From: Galaxea fascicularis
Lineage: Eukaryota > Cnidaria > Anthozoa > Scleractinia > Euphylliidae
DNA: 64,000 bases
Reading direction: 5' to 3'
Assembly: GCA_948470475.1 (NCBI GenBank)
Contig: OX419341.1
Location: 28,354,669 to 28,418,668, forward strand
Under the pieces are notes generated by a model. The model was given only the letters and a program-made list of their open reading frames with translations, was not told the DNA's origin and ran no database searches. A program made the translations under genes and the position numbers. Shown here one piece after another: positions 9,691 through 31,617 of the stretch. Within the stretch, counting starts at the first letter, position 1. The number at the start of each line of letters is the position of its first letter.

Positions 9691-12600
9691 ACAGCACAAC
9701 AGAAATAAAAACAAGAGCTTACAAAAGTTCAAGAAGGATCTTTATTCAAGGAACATAAAAACAAACAAAGAATTTGTTGGTATAACTGATAATATATTAC
9801 GACAGATCAACGGTTTATGATCCCGAAAATGTTACAGTTAATAAAAGGAGACTTGTAAAAATTATTGCATGAGGAATGGCTTTATGGTAGGTGGGTTTCT
9901 ATATTTCGTTTAGCATGCGGTATTATCATACGATCTTTGACAGCTTGTATATTTGAAACGGTATTTCGCGGGAAATGCCTCCCTTTGTCACGGGTATCAA
10001 ACTTTTGGCTGCACTAGATGCAATGTTAGAGAACTGAATAGTGTTATGCTTTGCCTTCCATTTGATTCAAAGTAGGATTGGGAAAGAAATAAAAACAGAA
10101 CAGTTGAAAGATATTTTTAATTAATTCGTAGATGCCGTGTGTCGTCCATTCGGCACTTGAAGAACTCTTGTAAATAAAAGTTGCTCAGTTTTGAAATTGT
10201 TTATGATACTGAAACACCAATAGTCAGGTGTCGACTTGGAACAATGGCTGTCCCCAAAACGAGTTTCGTGTTTAAACAAAGTCGCTGTTGTTGGTGATTA
10301 CGTGTTTGAACAGTTGTCAGGTAGGACCTAGTGCTGCCTTTTCAATATAAAGTCCTCTTATTTTCAAGATCTTACGATTCAGCCCTCGTGGTGGTTACCG
10401 GTCAGAGCTGAGCTGTTACGATCTTGTGCAATTTTGTAGCGCGCAAATGTTGGTTTGTCAACATCTACATGTATACCCTCCTCTCAAATTTCCTCATATT
10501 TTTATAAAGAGAAGAGAATTTTAATTTTTAAACATCAATACGGTTCGTCTCTGCTGATCATTCGCTATATTCTCGTTTGCCGGCTGTCCGCTTAATCAAT
10601 AAGTAATATTGCAAGGAGAAGCTATATGTTGGTCTCTTTGGAGTTGAAAAGTTAAGAATCTTTACGAACTGCCGATCAATCGATACTAGTCACAGCTTCC
10701 GCTCGTGTTCATGTACGAACTAAAGTGTTAACGTTTCAGTGGATCAGAATGGGAACTGGGAATTGTCTTCGTCTGGTATGTCGCAGTGATATGAGAATGA
10801 TAAAAGGGGGATGGGGGTATCTAGATCACGTTTCACGGAAAATAAAACGGTCCTTTCACAATTCACGAAAAACAACGACAAAATGAAAATCACGGTTCAC
10901 GACGAATTAAACATTTTTTCCTCATTTTGGCGGAAAATAATTTGACAAAATCACGTTTCACGGCTACTTTGCATGGGAATCACATTTCACATTTCACAAG
11001 ACAAGAGCCGATCAGGAGTCACCAAAGTACCCTTTACCACCCAGTGTCGATTCTCGTTAGGGGGTCTTCTAATCCAGGGATCTTTTTTTTTTTGCCAGTT
11101 CCACAATTAATCATCAGAGAGTACCAGGAGCAAACCAGCATGAGTGAAATGAGTGATTCTTTGTCTGTTTTTCTGTTGCATGGCCTTTCAAAATTATGTT
11201 CCCGATTCACTTTAATCTAGAACCAAAAACATGAACGCCGGCTGTACAATGGATACCAGGTATCTCACTCCACGCCAAAATGCAGGTCCAGTAGTGGTTT
11301 ACGCAGATTGACCGATTGCTTCAGAGAACACCAGCCTGATGTGCAGCACTGGAATAAACAGCTGCCAGTAGCTCAACACGGATTACTCCGCATCAAATCA
11401 TTTTATGGAAGACATTCTGGTGGCAGTGGTCAACGCCGGTTTACTTCATAGAAAATCTGCCACAGCGCGAAGAGATACTCGTCTTGGTATCGACTGTCAT
11501 CTTAGTTTCCTTTCAGTCATACAAACAGAGTTGCTAACTAGAGACAGATTTTACTAACTAGAGAACGTCAGTCAATGTCACCACAAACAGTCCTTCTCAG
11601 AACAATCACCACCCGGACGATCGTACTTCACTTAATTATGACATGACTCCTGGGTTCAAACCATGCGATTTTAGAGAACTAGTCTCGACTCGCGTTAACT
11701 TTATTTGAATAATCACTGCAAATAACGACATTAATGATGACAAGTGCTGGTTTTTTACACCTTAAAGAAGACCTGAGTAATTCAGAGAAGTCGGTTTTTT
11801 AGATAAATTTTTCAATACCTCAAATTAGGCAGTACAAGTCTCAGCTTATATTGTTTTCAGCTTTTCTCTTAAATGCCCCATTAACACGAGAAATATTTTG
11901 ATGAACTAAATAGCCTGCCTCTTGGTAAATGAACGCTCCCCTTTAATTTTCTGTCTGACTTAGAGACACGAGGCTTTTGCGGATGCAATTGCTAAGAAGA
12001 TTACCTGAAACGAAAGGTGAAGTTCTGCAAAGTGGGAACTCACTGAAGCGTGCGACGTGAATACAGGTATTAAGACGGGTGTTTATGTTGAGAATTGCAT
12101 GCTATATGTTTGCTCCATAATTTCGGGGAAATGGAATGAGTACCATCCAAAAATACAAACTCCGCGTCCGAAAACGACCAAAATGATATGTAATAACAGT
12201 GTGTAGATGTGGATTTATAAAGTTAATCCGTTACGTGCATATTACTCGGGTATACAGTCAAGGAAGACAAATGTTAACGTAACTTTCTCACTGTTCAGAT
12301 CAGTCTCAATGTTTATTGTCGATCGGAAGCGTAACCACCCGCGTTTACACGAAGTAAGTTGAAATGAACATGAACGTTAAATTTCTAATCGTTGTAATTT
12401 ACTACGTGAACCCAGTCGAACTAAACCAAACGCGCCAGTATTGACAAAAACTGATCCGATGATTTATGAACTTTATTTGAATCCAACGTTACCAGCGCTC
12501 GCCCATGCTCCATCCACGCGTTTTTGTCCCCCTACACATGCAGAAGACAAAAATGAACAAAAAGTATAACGGTCGTTTTTCAAGACGAGCTTCTGTTTTC

Positions 12601-13100
12601 ATTTGTTCCATTGTGAGAACAACATGCAAGTGTTAGGAAGCGCTTTTTAATGTAACAATGATAAACTGGTATTCAGTCCTTTCCCGGCATTTTTATCGGT
12701 AGAAAGACTGGCTCTAGTTTGCCAACCAATCACAGAGTGAAACAATGTCAAGAGAATTACTTTCGACCGTTATTAAACTGTATTCAGTGTTTCATGATAT
12801 GCTCTCCGCGAAAACTATTTTCTCGCATTCTTTGCTTATACTTGACGGTGGTAACACCTGATGTTTTGTTAGCAAAAATATGGCGCCAATTTGAGCGAGT
12901 TTATGTTGTTAAGGCCGTGTTTGCCTCTTAATTATGTGACTCCGCTTTTCGAGAAACTGTGGTCCATACAAAACGATTCCTACTCACTGAGAGGGAGTCA
13001 AAGTGCTTCCTTGTCACTTTCGAGCGACAGACAGGATGTGAAGCATTTTGTGACTGAGAACAATTACTTTGAAGCATCTTCTTCCCGCAGAAAATGCTTC
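9691..13100. other. Intergenic insertion inside copy B
   Basis: Nothing here matches copy A. 10830-10990 is a degenerate short repeat of TCACGTTTCACGG-like words. 11563-11670 matches, inverted, part of the repeat at 55515-55620. An AATAAA on the minus strand near 9739 could end a minus-strand transcript, but no minus-strand open frame of useful size follows. The plus frames at 10927-11220 and 12719-13145 are compositionally random. I see no gene. Confidence 0.55.
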
Positions 13101-13380
13101 AAAGTAGTTGAGGCACTTGAATGTCTAGTGCGACATATTTACTAAGATAAACTGTCACAGGAGAAACAAAATCTCTACACTTCAAGTAGTATCGTCAGAC
13201 AAAAAACAATAGCTCTAATTTTCCAAAAAAGCGTTTACACGGAACGAAAAACGGTCCGGTTTGCTTTTTGACAAATGTTTATAACGCTTTCAAAAAGTGA
13301 GAGGTTCTGTTAATAACTCCATAAGACATGGTTTGATGCTACTCTGGTTTGAAGTTTGATGAATGTAACTTAAAAAGTTA

Positions 13381-13441
13381 CAATTCACGACCCAACGTTT
13401 CGACACTCCTGTCTAGTGTCTTCATCAGGGGTGATCTAGTG
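13381..13441 (-). ncRNA. Hammerhead-like ribozyme motif, left arm of Penelope element
   Basis: On the minus strand CTGATGA (13422-13428) is followed by a 6-bp hairpin (GACACT/AGTGTC) and GAAAC (13397-13401), then GTC and GTGA that can pair with an upstream TCAC. These are the conserved pieces of a hammerhead core in the right order. One extra A follows CTGATGA and two extra C precede it, so activity is doubtful. Penelope-like elements are known to carry hammerhead motifs. Confidence 0.5.
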
Positions 13442-13473
13442 TTGCAAAAAGGAGCCTTTTATACGCTTACTAA

Positions 13474-13854
13474 TTAACGACCTTTTGTTTTGATGAGGTG
13501 TAAATAGGTGTCAGGTAAAAGGCCGCCATCGTCACGGTTTAAAGGAGCGTGGGCGGAGTTGATGTGCCAAGCTTCCAAACAAAGCCGTTGATGGTACCGC
13601 CGGTTAGTGGTGATAATTTTGGAATTATCCCACGCTATTGTATGGTTGGTTTGGCAAGCATGTTCCGACAAAGCGGAATTTTCCTTTTTGCAAAGAAAAA
13701 CTGCTTTTTGATGCTCTTTTAAGCGCGTGCCAAGCTGACGCTTGGTCTGTCCGATGTACTCATGATCACAGTCATTGCATGGAATAGAATAAACAGCGTC
13801 AGTTCGTTGTTCTTTCAACACAGGATCCTTAGGTTTGGCAAAAATATGACTCAA
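13474..13854 (-). pseudogene. GIY-YIG endonuclease domain of Penelope-like element
   Basis: 126 codons with the Penelope-type GIY-YIG signature: Val-Tyr-Ser-Ile-Pro-Cys with a paired Cys-Asp-His-Glu-Tyr-Ile-Gly, then Thr-Lys-Arg-Gln-Leu-Gly-Thr-Arg-Leu-Lys-Glu-His, and a later Ser-Glu-His-Ala and Glu-Ala-Trp. It ends at a stop at 13474. It is separated from the RT frame (ends 14001) by about 150 bp containing stops, so the two no longer form one polyprotein. The domain nicks target DNA for target-primed reverse transcription. Confidence 0.85.
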
Positions 13855-13893
13855 CGTCTGAAAAGGTTTTTGTGCAACTTTGACATTGCAAGT

Positions 13894-13924
<31 letters not shown>

Positions 13925-14000
13925 TTAAGCAACTGGAAAGAAGAAGCCTGAAAAAATCAGGGCTTCAACGGGATTGAACATTGTGGCTAGACAAAACTCT

Positions 14001-14900
14001 CTAAATGGGTTCTGTAACACCGCGGATGTACGGGATGACGGCAAAACCTGTAGCCGAAACCTCGTCCCCGGAGGTGTTAAGAGAAGGAGTAACTGGTTTT
14101 AAGCAGTTACGAAGGAAAGTGTTTGGGTAGCCATTGACCTTTAGGACGTCAAAAACATATTTTCGCTCTTTGGCCCTAGAATCACATGAAGATGGCAAAC
14201 AATCAGCCCTCGTGAGCAAAGTTCTGGTTACGGATTTTTTGTGGCAGATGGGGTGGTGGGAGTCGAATGCGAGATATTTGTCGGTATGCGTGGGTTTGCG
14301 ATAAACACTTGTCTCTAAATTTCCCCGGTGCGCCCTATAGACATTCAAATCGAGAAAAGACAAACGTCTATCATTCTCACGCTCAATGGTGAACTGGATA
14401 GACCGCTCAACTGAATTTAAATGTGAAAGAAGGCGCTCCGCTTCATTTCCGGATACCGCAGAGATGACATCGTCGACATATCGTTTCCAAAACAAAGGCT
14501 GGATCGGTGAGGAAGCCAGAGCCCTTTGTTCCACATCTTCCATTACCATGTTGGCAATGACAGCAGAAACGGGAGAACCCATAGCCGTACCAAAAACCTG
14601 TTGGTAGTAGGTGCCATTGTATGCGAACTGGGTGGTGTTGAGACAAAAAGACAGCAAATCTATAAGATCCTCCACGGGCAAAGAAGTTCTTTGTCCCAAT
14701 GAAGTGTCTTGTTTGAGTCTTTTTTCAGCAACACTAATGGCAAGATCAACCGGAATTTTGGTGAAGAGGGAAACAACGTCGAAAGAAACCAACTCGTTTC
14801 CTGCGTCAAGAGTTTTACCTCTTATAAAATCCGCAAAGTCACAGGAATTTTTGACAGTGTAATCAGTATTCCCTAGAGAGTTTTGTCTAGCCACAATGTC
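14001..14900 (-). pseudogene. Penelope-like reverse transcriptase core (5'-truncated)
   Basis: About 300 residues of RT palm and thumb, including Ser-Phe-Asp-Val-Val-Ser-Leu-Phe-Thr (motif A), Gly-Thr-Ala-Met-Gly-Ser-Pro-Val-Ser (motif B) and Arg-Tyr-Val-Asp-Asp (motif C, catalytic YVDD), followed by Leu-Ser-Phe-Leu-Asp and Tyr-Arg-Lys-Pro-Thr-His-Thr-Asp typical of Penelope. The open frame extends to 15020, but the first residues beyond about 14900 are read antisense through the inverted GIY-YIG copy and are not RT. The fingers region is missing, so the enzyme is incomplete. Confidence 0.88.
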
Positions 14901-14929
14901 AAAGTTGCACAAAAACCTTTTCAGACGTT

Positions 14930-15308
14930 GAGTCATATTTTTGCCAAACCTAAGGATCCTGTGTTGAAAGAACAACGAACTGACGCTGTTTATTCTATTC
15001 CATGCAATGACTGTGATCATGAGTACATCGGACAGACCAAGCGTCAGCTTGGCACGCGCTTAAAAGAGCATCAAAAAGCAGTTTTTCTTTGCAAAAAGGA
15101 AAATTCCGCTTTGTCGGAACATGCTTGCCAAACCAACCATACAATAGCGTGGGATAATTCCAAAATTATCACCACTAACCGGCGGTACCATCAACGGCTT
15201 TGTTTGGAAGCTTGGCACATCAACTCCGCCCACGCTCCTTTAAACCGTGACGATGGCGGCCTTTTACCTGACACCTATTTACACCTCATCAAAACAAAAG
15301 GTCGTTAA
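14930..15308 (+). pseudogene. Inverted second copy of the Penelope GIY-YIG domain
   Basis: Encodes the same 126-residue GIY-YIG segment as 13474-13854 with essentially identical sequence, on the opposite strand and flanking the RT. The near identity of the two arms suggests recent formation or homogenisation by gene conversion. It has no RT in frame with it and no plausible start of its own. Confidence 0.85.
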
Positions 15309-15340
15309 TTAGTAAGCGTATAAAAGGCTCCTTTTTGCAA

Positions 15341-15400
15341 CACTAGATCACCCCTGATGAAGACACTAGACAGGAGTGTCGAAACGTTGGGTCGTGAATT
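15341..15400 (+). ncRNA. Hammerhead-like ribozyme motif, right arm of Penelope element
   Basis: CTGATGA at 15354-15360, stem II GACACT (15362-15367) with AGTGTC (15375-15380), GAAAC at 15381-15385, then GTC at 15391-15393 followed by GTGA that can pair with TCAC at 15348-15351. It mirrors the left-arm copy at 13381-13441. The order of core elements is that of a type I hammerhead with a very short stem III; the extra nucleotides at the core borders leave self-cleavage uncertain. Confidence 0.5.
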
Positions 15401-15460
15401 GTAACTTTTTAAGTTACATTCATCAAACTTCAAACCAGAGTAGCATCAAACCATGTCTGA

Positions 15461-15796
15461 TTGTCCACCTGGTTGCGGTGTGAACTTGAACATAACTCCA
15501 TAAGAGTTTAAATTGTAGGCGGAAGGCGAAACCACAGTTGCAATGAAACCAAGTGCGTGAATAGTAAGTCCGAAATGTTAGGATAAGCATATAGCCAGCG
15601 GCACGCCAGTAAAATATATATTTATTTTTTAATTCCTTTTTTCTTATTAGCCCTTTTGGGAAGTGAAGAACCAAATGGATAACAAAGAAGATCGAGCTTC
15701 ACTTGTGATTAGTTGATCGTCGCCAAAAGGGGATCCTAACTCCACTACCATCTCAATAAAATGCTGGGATCTGATAGCATCCATCTGGCTCCCTTA
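15461..15796. other. Spacer between two transposons
   Basis: About 330 bp of AT-rich DNA between the Penelope-like arm and the PIF/Harbinger element. No gene, repeat or RNA is recognised. Confidence 0.5.
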
Positions 15797-16531
15797 GACC
15801 CTGTCCACACGTATCCGTTTTCATTTGAAAACTCAACTTTAATTTTCCTTTACAGATACGGCTTCCGTCCACACGTATCCGATGAAAACGATCACTGAAA
15901 ACGGAACTTTTCAAAAACGCTCTCCAGGGTGGAACTTTCTGAAAACGCTATTTTCGCGTCTGCGTGTGGACGGGCGAAAACGGAACTTTTCGAAAACGCT
16001 GACGTCACGCTATCAGTTCCAATAGCAAGCAATATTATAAATTTATTCAAGATGGCGGAGAGGCGCTTCATTTTCTTGTGTTTAATACTTGGGCTTATTT
16101 CAAACCTAATTGCCTGTTTTCAAGCAAATTTAGATTTGCTATTTCTTCAAGCTGACTATTCCAGAAGGCGGCAGAACATTATTAGGTTACTTTCACTACC
16201 TGTGTCAAGAGGCGGAAGGTTGAAAAGACTTGGTGGTTGTCCGCCAAGACCTCGACCATTTGGGTTAGACCGGTACTAGCGCTTGGTGGGACGCTTTGTA
16301 GCCCAAATAGTTATCGAAGAAGAATGGAGGGATGATAATAGCGAATACTCATGCGTCAAGCATGTGTAGTCGGGTTATCTTTTAAAAGTTATCGTTTTCA
16401 AATCGATTCATCGCATACCTGTGGAAGGGCGAAAAACGATGGGAAAACGCTACGTGTGGACGCGAATTTTTTTGAAAACGGAGAAAAAAAGTTGCGTTTT
16501 CAAATGAAAACAGATACGTGTGGACGGGGCC
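15797..16531 (+). mobile_element. Decayed non-autonomous PIF/Harbinger-like element
   Basis: 735 bp with terminal inverted repeats (GACCCTGTCCACACGTATC at the left, its near complement ending GTGTGGACGGGGCC at the right) flanked by a perfect 3-bp TTA target duplication (15794-15796, 16532-16534). TTA is the preferred target of PIF/Harbinger. Inside, a frame starting Met-Ala-Glu-Arg-Arg near 16051 runs into Arg-Pro-Arg-Pro-Phe; after a frameshift comes Phe-Val-Ala-Gln-Ile-Val-Ile-Glu-Glu-Glu-Trp-Arg, matching the N-terminal region of Harbinger-type transposases. The catalytic DDE part is deleted, so it could move only with a helper. Confidence 0.8.
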
Positions 16532-16678
16532 TTAAGAGCATTTGAACACTGTTCTTAATCTTACTTCACTTGTGAAAAATACGCTACACATCTTTAGGCA
16601 ACCACTTGGCGTGTCAAGTGTAACGCTCAACTGTCAGTTCATTAAAAAAAAATCCATTAAGCTTGCATAGTAATTCAG

Positions 16679-16684
16679 TTTATT
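16679..16684 (-). terminator. Possible poly(A) signal for the small membrane protein gene
   Basis: AATAAA on the minus strand, about 330 nt downstream of the stop at 17011. It is the nearest canonical hexamer. Confidence 0.35.
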
Positions 16685-17010
16685 TTCCTATTGATGTTCT
16701 CAGCGCGACTTTGAAGCTCAATGGAGAGCAGCTGTTTTTTTCCGAGGCCGATGAAAAGAGGGTGGACAACAATGACATTAATTACGGTGTTAAAAATTGC
16801 ATTTTCTTTAGTTATTACAACATTAAAAGCTCGGAAAGAATGGTTTAGTTTTAAAACCCATATCAGTCGACAGGATAGAATATTTATGGCGAATAATTGA
16901 AATGAGGCCGGCCGACAGCGGAAAGCCGCGAAAGTGCTTTAAAACTAGATAACTCTATTGTCGATACAAGGTGTGAAATTTGATAGTGTCCATAAATCTA
17001 CAGGAAGTTT

Positions 17011-18152
17011 TCATTGAGATTCGTCTTGATCTTTTCCCAGCACCCATCGATAGAAGCGAACTGGAAGCATCAAAAGCTGGACACCCCAGTCAAATAAAGG
17101 AGCGCAGCAAGGCGAGCAACATTTGGCTGAAACGAAAAAAAAAAAGTAAACAAAGTGAAATGGTTTGAATAGCCTTTTTGTACACTTTCTATTGGTTCAG
17201 GCTTGAAGCTGATTTCTTTCAACTGCACTCGGCGAAAATGATGGCTTGAATTACTGACAAAACAAAACTAAATAGAAAGAGGAGAGAGAGAGGGAAAAGG
17301 GAAATTTGACTTCAAGTCTCACTTTTTTGAGGTCGTTTTAGGGCCTCAAAGTGAATTCTCGTTTCTCAACTTTTCCAGCTGTAAACAATTGCAATAACCT
17401 TTTCGTAGACTGGTAGACCAGCTTTTACAAAATATTAATCAACTGGCTTTTTGTGGTCAATGAGAATTCATTTTCGTTCTACGACCATCTTAAACCGACC
17501 TTATCATTAATTCCACGCTTTCTCGGTGCTTTATCGTTTCTTCAAAAGTATAGTTACACTCTGTTTTAAAAATAAATTGTTTTTCGGTGGATTCTGACGA
17601 AGAGTAGCGACGTTTGCTTTTCTAAGGTATTTAGCATAATAAATAGTGAAAAGAACAAAAACCACGAAGATCAGCTCTCGTTGATTACCCTGGCGAGCGT
17701 TATAGAATCATGGGCGAAAAAACTAATGTATAACCGGAAAAAGCGAGATCTAGCCAAGGTTCGTTGTCTTACAAGCGCTCGGAGGTTTTCGTTTTTCCGA
17801 TCGTTGAGAGTCAGTTCTGGCTGATGAGGCCGTTGTTCAGGTCACTTATGATGATGAAACCCGTCCTTTCGATTCGAACGAGTATGAATAAGGGGGCACA
17901 AAAAGACAGTCCATTACCTGGTAAAAGAATAATCCAGACAATGACAGCGAGCAGCGTGAGTAGAAAAACAAACGGGAACAAAACGAAACCGAACACGCAG
18001 CGAAAACAAGCTAAGCACTTAGAACCACAGCTCTTGCTACGTTCCTTGCACTTTTCGCTCGATCCCTCCTCCTCGCCCCATTCCAAATCCCTTGAAGAGC
18101 TGCCCACGAGCTGAGCGGATTCTCCATCCCTATCTTTCTTTCCGTTCCCCAT
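17011..18152 (-). CDS. Small cysteine-clustered single-pass membrane protein, two exons
   Basis: Exon 1 is 17918-18152 and exon 2 is 17011-17126; donor CCAG|GTAATG and acceptor CGTTTCAG join in phase 1 to give exactly 116 residues and a stop. The protein starts Met-Gly-Asn-Gly-Lys-Lys (possible N-myristoylation), has an acidic/serine-rich head, then cysteines at 35, 42, 46, 49 and 52 leading into one transmembrane segment (about 52-78). After the exon junction comes a Cys-Cys-x-x-Cys-Cys cluster (81, 82, 85, 86) and a short tail. Juxtamembrane cysteine clusters on both sides look like S-acylation sites. I do not recognise a named family and assign no function. The frame-perfect splice is the main support; there is no homology evidence. 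Confidence 0.6.
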
Positions 18153-19223
18153 TTCTGAACCCTCCCAGCGAGACTGTGTTTAGTTCTCAGTCCTTGATAG
18201 TGAGGCGTCTCTCTTTGAAACAAAGCGTCGCCTGCCGACAGATGTTTTTTTTGCACGTGCATATAGATTATCCCCGGTAGATTTTTTTGTCTTGTGAATG
18301 ATTATTCATGTACAACGTTTGGCGTACAACATATTGAGAAGAGATTTGCATCTCGCTTTTTCCGACGCTATTGTCTTAATGGGTTAAACAAAATCATCGT
18401 CATCTGCACCGCATATTGCCAGTTTTCTTCCTTGAACCAATATCGAGAAATAGGTTAAATAAAATTCTATCTTGTTTTTCGTACGAACACTGTTTCGCGC
18501 ACTATTAGCTGTGAACTGATCAAGTCGTTCAGATTGTGGGGGCACACTGCGAGCGGGGAAAAGGAAAGATTGCGGAAAAGAGGGCATATCAACTTGCGGC
18601 TTTATTTTCCATGATCTTTGCCTCTAACGCCTGGAATATGGCTTGCTTTTTCTCATAATTTAGTGACAAGCGTTTTGATGTAAAAGATAAATATTCGATT
18701 GCATGGCAATTTTAAGTCAGTGACATTGAGCTCAAGAGAGATTGTGACAATAGCCTCTCTTTTTGTTTTCCTTTAATGGACACCTTTCAAAAAAATCATC
18801 CCAACCCTGTAATTAATTATTGCCTGGGTTAACACAACAAAACACTTTTGTGTCTTTCTCCTATCACGAGACAAGAAACTTCACGTTAACGCGAAGAAAA
18901 TAGCAAAGGGAAAAATGATTGAGTATCATCAGTAAAGTATTCCTCAATTCACAAGTATCCCTCGTGACTAAATAAAGTTCATCTTTGAGTTCAAGGCAGC
19001 AACAACACAAGTTTTCTTTTCCCAGCGGGTAAAAAAAGGCAGAAGTATAATTGCTTTTTTAACAGTTTTACAAACAGAAATAGCAAAATACACAAATAAT
19101 ATTAGATGCTAACTGGGAAAAACAGAAGCTTATTCTATTCAAAATTCTGAGCCTAAAAATCCAACAGAAGCGTTGACGTTTTCTGTTCCATTCAATATTT
19201 CCATCTATTCTTGAATTTGATTC
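18153..19223. other. Intergenic between membrane-protein gene and HARS
   Basis: About 1.07 kb AT-rich DNA containing the promoter side of the minus-strand gene ending at 18152 and the 3' UTR/downstream flank of HARS. The nearest minus-strand AATAAA for HARS is near 18602. No further gene seen. Confidence 0.5.
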
Positions 19224-30741
<11,518 letters not shown>

Positions 30742-31617
30742 ACTAGATTCTGGTCAGCGGCTGAAATAACAAGTTAAGAATCCGAATAATTCCGAATTTT
30801 GCCGAACAATTTCCGAGGATACAACGACAAAATAGCGCGGAAGCTCTCTTTGTCGTGGTCGACATGTTTGGCTAGTTTTGAACATCTTGGGCTGAGTGGA
30901 AAATTCAGCTACTGGGAAGGCTACTTTTGTTCAGGTTTCTAATGTTGTTGTTGTTATTGAAGTGTTAACCGTTTATGCAAATGTTTGACTGTGTGGCCAG
31001 TTACGGGATCCTTCTGTCGCTTTGGAGACAAAACAGTACAGCTGGTCACGCAAATGTGATTAATTAAGCTTACGTACTACTACAATGAAGTGGGAATTTA
31101 GTCCGCATTTTACTTTGTGCTGGAAACATACAGTACTCTAAACACAACCTACGTAGACTAAGCACATTCAAATAAGCTTACTTGGTCTCGAAATAGGTGG
31201 CTTCTTTCTCTATCCGGAGAGGAGCTTGTTTGGAGAAAAACTTGTTTATTTTTTCGTTCCGTTTTCACGGATGATACCACATTAATTACTTTTCGTAAAC
31301 GGATATCTCGAAAATTATATTGAAACAACAGCCTTCGAAGTTCGAAACGGTGAAATCTCGCTGCATTTTGCAATCCAGAAGATTTGCTGCCATCTGCAAT
31401 CAACAAGTACGTGTTGGTGTTACATTTCCGTTAGCATTGGGTGGATTGGAAACACAGTTCGAGTGAATTTGAGCAAGTTCATTTATTTACAGAGCTGTTT
31501 GAATCTCACAAGAAATTTTATTATTTTATCATCTGAAATTTACGTGAGCAAAATGAAGCTCAAGTGACAAGAAATTGACCAGATCTTGTTACGACTGTCA
31601 CGTCTTCCACAAAGAAG
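30742..31617. promoter_or_regulatory. Shared head-to-head promoter region of HARS and anoctamin
   Basis: 876 bp separate the two start codons on opposite strands. It must hold both 5' UTRs and promoters, unless non-coding first exons lie elsewhere. No TATA box at a convincing distance was seen for either side, which fits a broad housekeeping promoter for HARS. Confidence 0.55.

Larger units (their letters stand above)
6733..13258. repeat. Right copy (B) of the tandem segmental duplication
   Basis: 6733-9060 matches 1-1490, 9125-9690 matches 4178-4760, and 13105-13255 matches 4780-4985. Copy B-specific insertions are about 7310-7986 and 9691-13100; the copy A-specific insertion is about 1500-4177. 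Divergence between copies is only a few percent by eye, so the duplication is fairly recent. Both peptide exon 1 copies keep their reading frame. Confidence 0.8.
13324..15460 (-). mobile_element. Penelope-like retroelement with inverted arms
   Basis: A minus-strand reverse transcriptase core (about 14001-14900) is followed downstream by a GIY-YIG domain (13474-13854). An inverted second copy of the GIY-YIG segment plus 3' flank lies on the other side (14873-15460, plus strand). The inverted arms run from about 13324 to 14003 and 14873 to 15460; the left arm has about 95 bp (near 13892-13975) missing from the right arm. RT plus C-terminal GIY-YIG is diagnostic of Penelope-like elements, and inverted partial copies are typical of them. 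The copy is 5'-truncated: the N-terminal part of RT is gone, so it is not autonomous. Confidence 0.9.

Noticed and set aside
12719..13145. Two overlapping plus frames (70 and 84 codons)
   Set aside because: No domain or splice logic; the second runs into the 3' remnant of the segmental duplication.
14386..14862. Plus-strand frames inside the Penelope element
   Set aside because: Antisense shadows of the reverse transcriptase, whose catalytic motifs are on the minus strand.
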